A stretch of 64,000 nt of DNA from Xiphydria camelus. Its lineage: Eukaryota; Arthropoda; Insecta; Hymenoptera; Xiphydriidae. The position numbers and the translations under genes were made by a program. The notes under the pieces were generated by a model, which was given only the letters and a program-made list of their open reading frames with translations, had not been told where the DNA came from and did not search any database. The stretch spans positions 24,964,433-25,028,432 of the forward strand of contig OY783192.1 in assembly GCA_963678675.1 (NCBI GenBank), read 5' to 3'. Shown here one piece after another: positions 57,945 through 64,000 of this stretch (within the stretch, counting starts at the first letter, position 1; every line of letters starts with the position of its first letter).

Positions 57945-58523
57945 CCTTTGGAGTGCATACATATTTTTCGGAAAAAACTCTGCATTGTGGGGTCATCCTG
58001 ACCCCAAAATTAAATACTAAAAATCTAGTACAAAAAATTTATTTTATTGGCAAACATGGAAACATTATATAGGAAATACTATTTATTTAATTATCAAATG
58101 AAGCAACATCATCATAGCAAATCAGACATAAAACTACAGAGTGATCTCTGCATATATTTTTTCTGCGGGAGCTTTGGACACATTAATCCGATGTCTTGAT
58201 ATCTCGACTTCTCGGACACATATTACATCGCTTTCTGGTTTTATTAGGTGTTTGAATCAGAGCCTTTTTAGATGTCGAGGGCTCGACTTCGCATCGTTTC
58301 ATACCGAGTCTCACGTATGACGTAATTTGTGGGCCACCTTGACCCCAGAGCCTAATATCTCTCTTCGATGAAGTTTTATAAATGTGGCAAGTTAGTCAAT
58401 TTATTAACCTTTAATAGTTGGAGGAATACCTATAAACTCATTTAAAAAATTTTTTCTTTAAAAACTTTATAAAGAAAAAACTAAGAATGGGGTCAATTAG
58501 ACCCCAACAATGCACACCAAAGG
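57945..58523 (-). mobile_element. piggyBac MITE, 579 bp, TTAA duplications
   Basis: Ends CCTTTGGAGTGCAT / complement of CCTTTGGTGTGCAT; TTAA at 57,941-57,944 and 58,524-58,527. GGGGTCA...TGACCCC palindromes lie about 45 bases in from the left end and 20 from the right. It sits in the mariner remnant, so it is younger. Confidence 0.9.
58080..58255 (-). pseudogene. piggyBac transposase C-terminal zinc domain inside the MITE
   Basis: Minus strand: NKTRKRCNMCPRSRDIKTSD, a stop, CVQSSRRKNIC, then HSVVLCLICYDDVASF. Cys/His spacing follows the piggyBac cysteine-rich domain, which sits at the 3' end of the gene. It identifies the MITE as an internal deletion of a piggyBac element. Confidence 0.68.
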
Positions 58524-58602
58524 TTAAAAGCCGGACGGTCGCGGAAGATTATTACAAATCGGTTGCGTCATTTTAAGAAAAAACGGTCGCATAAGAGCAT
58601 TA

Positions 58603-59891
58603 GGATCATTCTCACGAAAAGCAGACCTTTCTTGTCCGCCCATACAGAATTCAACACTGTGTGTTACATGTGTTATAGAAAACTAAAAACCAATTATCAA
58701 TTTTAGGATATTTGTAAAGTAAGTAGAATAATGTTTAATTGCAATCACTCAAAAATTTTTCTTCAATCTTCATGAAAATTAAAGAATTTTACTAATTCGT
58801 CTTGTCCGCCAAAACAATCTCACCTCCGTTACTTTCTTGTTAAAATACTATAAATCTCGTAAACACTGCTCCATCTATTCAGGATGTGCGAAGGTATCAA
58901 TTTATATGTATTGACGATTCAGTAATGTCAAAATCATTGGTAAATCTTGAAATGGTTTATGATAATTTTATAAAACAGGTAAGAAAAGATATTTGTTCAA
59001 GATCATTCCTCACCTCCGTTAGTACATTATAAGAAGACATTATTTATTTAATTTGCTTGTTGACCTGGAGATAAGTAGAACACATCTACAAGTTTCTTTA
59101 ACACCACGCGTACTTTTGATAACCTCAAAATGCTTTACTGTGTAACGGAAATTATCAAAATTTCTCACCTCCGTGAACCTCACCTCCGTGAATACTTCTG
59201 TTCAAAAATGTTTAACTGACCAAACTCTCTCCAGTGCAGATCGAAGCACTTAATCTTAATGATATTCCTAATAGTGCTGGATCCTCCTCGAACTCTAGAA
59301 GTAGAGTAGCATGCGGCAAAAAGATTAGAAGAAAGAATAGAGCCAAGCTAAATTTACAAATTAAGTAACTTGAAAATAAATTACGTAAAGCAGAAAGACG
59401 AGCAATAAAATATAAAGCACGAGCTCAACGACTAAAAAAAGCAAACAAAATAGATATTTTCGTTATAAGGGCGTGAAGCGCCATTTTTAACGAGTGTGAA
59501 GTTTTCCGCACGAGCGAAGCGAGTGCGGCAACCATACGAGTTAAAACGACGCGAAACGCCCTTATAACGAATTCTATTTTTTGTCACTAAGTGTCAAATA
59601 CGAGGTTGACGGGGTTGAGAACGCCCGTGAAACCGAGTTTTACGCACTGAGTGACGAAAAGATAATTCCACGAACAAAAGTGAATAATTTGGTCAGTGTC
59701 TCATCTCCGTGAAATCCAATTTTAATTTTTTTGTTAATTGGGGTGCTTAAATATTATCTACCATCTCGGAAATGTAGTTTTATGATGAAAGATTAATTTT
59801 ATGGATTTGAAAAAGGAAAATCTAAAATTTATCTATGAAATTTTTTTTTTAAGTTACAACTGAAATAGTCTGCTTTTCGTGAGAATGACCC
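58603..59891 (+). mobile_element. 1.29 kb inverted-end element with coiled-coil remnant
   Basis: Ends GGATCATTCTCACGAAAAGC and complement of GGGTCATTCTCACGAAAAGC; ATTA touches both ends. TCACCTCCGT recurs at least five times (58,820-59,190; 59,700) in the body. At about 59,238-59,455 a frame with one stop reads KKIRRKNRAKLNLQIK and KLRKAERRAIKYKARAQRLK, a basic leucine-rich helix of unknown family. A 140-bp palindrome (59,448-59,590, GTTATAAGGGCGT arms) follows. A diverged piece of the element recurs at 60,690-60,835. Confidence 0.55.
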
Positions 59892-60207
59892 ATTAACGAA
59901 ATTTTACTGCATCATGACGATGCGCGGCCCCACGTCGCTCACACTGTAGTGGATTTCCTGACCGCTCGCGGTATCGCAACCACAGCTTAGGGGCCGTCCA
60001 TAACGGCGCACCTCGCACCGCACATCGCACCGCACATAGCCTCGCCCATAGCATGGAGCAGTGCTCATAGTGACGCCTCGCATCTAGCCTAGCCATTCAG
60101 TCATACTAAAGTCATTCTAACAGGAATTATAACCCACTTGTCTCTAACAAATTACAGAATCATCGTTCGGTTTAGAGTAAGTGACAGCAAAGCTACATAG
60201 GTATATA

Positions 60208-60612
60208 CCGGGTGTTCTCAAACCTCTGACCTAGAGGAAAACCCTATGTTCATTAAAAAATTACGGACACAATGCAATTGATTTGATTGAAATCCGTTAA
60301 GAACTTGCGGAGAAATTAATTATTAAAAAGTAATTAATATTTTGAATTTATTCGGCATTGATGACGTCATATTAAGGCTCATGAAGATAATGTTTATAAT
60401 AACGATAGCAAATGCGATTATCTTAATTGATATATTGATTAATTGATATATGACATCATCAATTCCGAATAAATTCAAAACATTTATTACTGTTTAATAA
60501 TTAATTTATCCGTAAATTCTTAACGGATTTCAATAAAATCAATTGCATTATGTCCGTAATTTTTTAATGAACATAGGGTTTTCCTCTGGGTCAGAGGTTT
60601 AAAAACATCCTG
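60208..60612. mobile_element. 405-bp mariner-type MITE, TA duplications
   Basis: Ends CCGGGTGTTCTCAAACCTC and the complement of CAGGATGTTTTTAAACCTC; TA at 60,206-60,207 and 60,613-60,614. Long arms of about 160 bases with AT-rich centre. 60,860-61,200 is GC-richer, holds an AATAAA and an open stretch, but nothing identifiable. Confidence 0.82.
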
Positions 60613-61212
60613 TATATATTGAACTGTATTAAGCCATTGACCTTGAAATTTAAAAATCCTTTTTCTTTAATTTTTTAACCTTCCAGCGGAAGATGAGATT
60701 TCACCTCCGTGAACTGTCTCTCATTCAGAAGACAACACTGTTACATGTAATCATAGCAAACAAAAAACAAATTATCAATTTTAGGGATATTTATGAAGTA
60801 AATAGAATAATGTTTAATTGCAATCACTGAAATGAATGACCTACTATCGAAATAAGCAAAAACTACTCGATATCAGGCACTTATGTGAAGGAGCAGCGAA
60901 AGTACAATTTATTACCCGACTACCGGGAGAGGTTCCATCATTTAACAACCGAGAAAAAATAAAAACGGCGGATCCAACGGGCGTGGTGTAAATAGAACAC
61001 CCAGTCTAGCGAGAGCGACAGGCGTCGGGGTACCTCGAGTCGCAAGCGAAGAGCCCCTCGACTGCGTGCTCAAATTTCAGGAGCCTCGCGGGAGGGCACG
61101 GAAACCCTCTGCCTTTCGCTCTCCTCGGACAAAGTGCAGACCCGCAATAAATTCAACTATTGCGGTGCACATGCACTTGTCCGGGGACGGTACCAATCGG
61201 ACGAAAAAACAT

Positions 61213-62290
61213 TACCTCAATTTTTTCAGATTTTTTTCACGCGCCATTAATGGTATACTAGACCATTTGCACGCGTAAGCGCGCGCCTAAAACGTATTTC
61301 ATAACATTTACATTTACTTCAACACTAATTTTATCAAATTGAATTTCCTCGCTTTAACTATCGAATACTATATCGATATCGATTATCAACTAACTAATGG
61401 GGATAGGTGACCACGACTTTCGATTATATCGCGTTGGATTTTATTAGATAGGACATCGATTTGAAAAATAAATTTTAACTTTAAAGTTTCAAGTATACTA
61501 TTAATCCCATAAACAACTTTTTATACATGCAAATTTTTGTTTTTTTCTCAATTTTTCAAAGAAAATATATAAAAATTTTTAAGTGACATTAAAAGGCATT
61601 TTCTTACAAGAAAGTGAAAAAAACACCAGAAAATATTTATTTCGCCAATGCGACAGTCGATTTTTCTTAAAAAAATTCAGTACATTTGAAATCAATAAAA
61701 ACTGTGTAGAAAAAATGTGGTAGTGGAAGGGCCATTTCTTTATGAAGAAAAAAATGCTTGTTTTTTGTCTTAAAAAAAAATTTTTTTCATCAGAAAATGT
61801 TTAAGAGAAAAAACTTAAAAAGAATTCGTTTAAAAATCAGAAAATTTTCATTATCCTTCTATGCATAGATGCATAGAAGGATACATGACAGTATGATTAA
61901 AAAAAATTTTTTAAGAGAAAAACTTAAAAAGAATTTTTTTCTTCATGAAGAAATGGTCCTCCCACTACCAAATTTTTTTCTGCACAGTTTTTATTGATTT
62001 CAAATGTACTGAATTTTTTAAGAAAAATCGAGACTGTCGCATTGGCGATATAAATATTTTCTGGTGTTTTTTTCACTTTTTTGTAAGAAAATGCCTTTTA
62101 ATGTCACTTAAAATTTTTTGTATATTTTTTTTTGAAAAATTGAGAAAAAAACAAAAATTGTCATGTATACAAAGTTGTTTATGAGATTAATAGTATACTT
62201 GAAACTTTAAAGTTAAAATTTATTTTAAAATTGATGTATACCATTAACGGCGCCTGAAAAAAATCTAAAAAAAATTAGGTAATGCTTTTT
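61213..62290. mobile_element. AT-rich fold-back element
   Basis: Arms from about 61,213 and 62,290 converge on a centre near 61,850. Both carry TACCATTAA next to CGCC and GAAAAAAATC words at the ends. The left arm has an extra ~200 bases (61,262-61,460) or the right arm lost them. Long A/T runs; ORFs here are by-products. Confidence 0.7.
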
Positions 62291-62409
62291 CATCAAGTAT
62301 GACTATGTAAATAAAAATCAGATTTTTTTGAGACCCTCATGAAAAAGGTGGCTGTCTTGACAGAGAATGCCCCACACACATATGGTAATTTAGATTAGAA
62401 GAGTAGCAG

Positions 62410-62710
62410 AGTGCCTGTGCAATCTGGGGTCAAAGAAGGAGAAAAAAAGTGGAAGACCATCAATTGACACTCAACAATTAATTGATGAAAAAATAAAAAT
62501 AGGGCCAGCAGCTCGTATCCCTCCAATGAATATTAGAAACGACGAAGCAAGTCATTGGATAAAATGCTCGTACGATTCCTCAAGACAAAGGTGCAAGTTT
62601 CCTACTTGCAAAGGGTTTACCCATTTCAAATGTGACAAATGTGGAGTGTTTTTGTGCCTCACAAAAGGCAAAAATTGTTTTAGATTAGGTATTTCATTCT
62701 CAGTTTGTTC
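62410..62710 (+). pseudogene. piggyBac transposase C-terminal fragment
   Basis: Frame: KKSGRPSIDTQQLIDEK, GPAARIPPMNIRNDEASHWI, then RCKFPTCKGFTHFKCDKCGV and FLCLTKGKNCF. RC-x3-C-x6-C-x2-C-x4-C-x6-CF is the piggyBac cysteine-rich tail, preceded by the usual GRPS and H-W linker. It is open from about 62,440 to 62,765, although the last ~25 residues no longer fit the family. No catalytic region is upstream. Confidence 0.68.
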
Positions 62711-62949
62711 TGTAATGTTGGAAATATGCAACATAATTAGTTTTGTTAACAGTTGCATGCTGTAGTTAATATGCGGTAATTTGTTTTTTGTTTCAATAGG
62801 CGTTAAAATTTAATAAACATTTTTAATAATATTTTTCACTAATCAGATATATAATCGAATACGAAAACTAATGTTTTCATTTATTTAAAAAAAATCATGC
62901 AATGATACGACGGAGCACTGGGAGATGTGCGATGCTCGAAGCTCGAAGA

Positions 62950-63260
62950 AATACCAAGCTCTATTTCTTGCGCGAGGGCGATGGTACCATGCCATGTGCG
63001 AGGCGAAGGGCCGTGCGCCGTTATGGACGGGCCCATCTCTTTCCACACGCGCCTATTTACCTCGCCTGTACCAGGCTAAGGGCAGTGCGAGGTGCGGTGC
63101 GCCGTTGTGGACGCTCTATTCCTTGTGCGAGGGCGAAATGTGCGAGGCGAAGGGCCGTGCGCCGTTATGGACGGGCCCATCTCTTTCCACACGCGCCTAT
63201 TTACCTCGCCTGTACCAAGCTAAGTGTGGTGGTAGGGTCGGTGCGAGGTGCGGTGCGCCG
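62950..63260 (+). repeat. 144-bp tandem repeat, GC-rich
   Basis: Units start near 62,956 and 63,100, each with GTGCGAGGCGAAGGGCCGTG and CCATCTCTTTCCACACGCGC. The same GTGCGAGG/CGCCGTTATGGAC words make up the inverted end at 59,990-60,090. Confidence 0.8.
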
Positions 63261-63277
63261 TTATGGACGCCCACTAA

Positions 63278-64000
63278 GGGCCGGTATTATAAAGCCCGGT
63301 TGACCGAAGGTTGAGCTTCAACCGGCGGTTAAACTGCAGTTTGCGTATTATAAATATCGACCGGAGGTTGAACTGACGGTTGAGCGGAGGTTCAGTCAAC
63401 TACTAGATGACGTTGGGTTTGACTGTCAACTCTCGGTTGAAATAGTAAGAACGTAACTTCAAGAAAGGTAGAATAGGCGGCAAATCGAAGAGTGTTAACA
63501 TATTTTACCTATTCCGTAAACTTTGCTTTCGTTTTTGTTCCAACACGCGTGTGCTGCTGACGCAATTGCAGTCCCGTATCTTTTTCGGGAACATCCATTA
63601 CGATAATTCTACACGCCGATTCCTACCGTTCAGTATCATCGCGATCTAAAATACCTTTCTAATTTAGTATCAAGCTCGTCATCGGGCACAATAGCAAAGC
63701 GATATGGCTCGACGATGAAAGGTTGCAAATGTAATTATAATCTCACTCGGAAAACTCATCTAATATGGATAGTATACGTACAATATTCCTCTACATCTAA
63801 CATATCGCTATCACCCTCGCTTGGTTCCAAACCATTTATCGAGAAGCTGATTATACTTTTTATTTTATCAAAAAGCAGTTTGAGTGCTGCTTTTATATCA
63901 GGCCCCTCTGTACCACCTCCAGTTTTATAAACCATCTGCTTCTTCGCTGCCTCATATTTACGTACTTCTTTTTTTAAATTGTCATATTTGCAACGTAGCT
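63278..64000 (-). mobile_element. Left end of a second Myb/SANT-bearing Harbinger element, running off the window
   Basis: Starts GGGCCGGTATTATAAAG after TAA (63,275-63,277), mirroring the end at 35,640. The first 200 bases are rich in ACCGG/GGTTGA words. From 63,757 to 64,000 it matches 34,831-35,074 (3' end of exon 2 and intron 2 of the Myb/SANT gene, minus strand) with one difference noticed. Exons 3 and 4 are missing between the end and 63,757, so this copy lacks the C-terminal part. Confidence 0.72.

Larger units (their letters stand above)
57735..58640 (+). pseudogene. Mariner transposase remnant, interrupted by a piggyBac MITE
   Basis: N-terminal piece: FCDTQKKTEKDAYELLTTVEG, DVMKQVTFYKW (about 57,755-57,850), matching the mariner HTH start. 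After a deletion, KVMIIIFFNSEGFLYEH (about 57,885-57,935) matches the block around the second catalytic Asp of mariner, where this copy has Asn. Past the MITE, TVAEDYYKSVASF (about 58,540) follows the family's next block. Badly degraded. Confidence 0.5.
59990..63274. repeat. Pair of inverted GC-rich ends around a mixed segment
   Basis: GGGGCCGTCCATAACGGCGC at 59,990 mirrors GCGCCGTTATGGACGCCCAC ending 63,274. The flanking triplets (TTA left, TAA right) do not match. Between them are a mariner MITE, a fold-back and a piggyBac tail. Whether it is one element or two independent insertions of a GC-rich repeat is open. Confidence 0.4.

Overview
The window is animal DNA, almost certainly insect and by inference Hymenoptera (an ant or wasp). 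It is AT-rich with spliceosomal introns as short as 58-67 bp, and it holds piggyBac, Harbinger, pogo/Tc1-mariner, hAT-like, Helentron, gypsy-env and non-LTR remnants packed end to end. Nothing bacterial (operons, Shine-Dalgarno sites) is present. No complete ordinary host gene was recognised. Nearly everything explained is mobile DNA, much of it nested, and many insertions still show target-site duplications (TSDs) that reveal the order of events.

Layout. 1-11,750: a decayed gypsy/errantivirus-like retroelement (RT, RNase H, integrase, env, 3' LTR), split by two copies of a composite repeat, a TA-flanked element carrying a nested 3-bp-TSD element, a small remnant and a Harbinger MITE. 11,750-16,340: piggyBac remnant, LTR-leader fragment, fold-back repeat and a possible host first exon. 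16,341-20,961: a pogo-like element with long inverted arms and a broken DD36D transposase. 21,016-32,200: a Helentron (Rep, helicase, endonuclease) followed by an unrecognised spliced accessory gene split by a 3.6 kb hAT-like element. 32,200-33,510: a non-LTR remnant. 34,259-35,640: an intact four-exon Myb/SANT-like gene (278 aa) beside a Harbinger-type terminus; part of it recurs nearly unchanged at the right edge of the window. 36,490-38,700: two abutting Harbinger-like elements sharing one TTA target, with minisatellites. 39,200-41,200: inverted-end repeat and a zinc-finger pseudogene. 41,220-49,170: Harbinger territory, including a 3.7 kb fold-back whose two arms each carry a transposase fragment and captured exon-intron-exon DNA resembling a mitochondrial fission regulator gene. 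49,170-52,720: mostly unassigned, with a long GA repeat. 52,725-58,620: pogo-type element with a PHD-like tail, a 2.1 kb fold-back with two copies of a Cys-rich tail gene, and a mariner remnant hit by a piggyBac MITE. 58,600-64,000: more fold-backs, a piggyBac tail and tandem GC-rich repeats.

Functionally, the coding pieces are the toolkits of separate transposons: RNA-mediated (gypsy, LINE), rolling-circle (Helentron) and cut-and-paste (Harbinger transposase plus Myb-like partner, pogo, piggyBac, mariner, hAT-like). Most are broken. The Myb/SANT-like gene is the only multi-exon gene that reads through intact. All family assignments come from reading translated motifs and repeat ends by eye; no database search was made.
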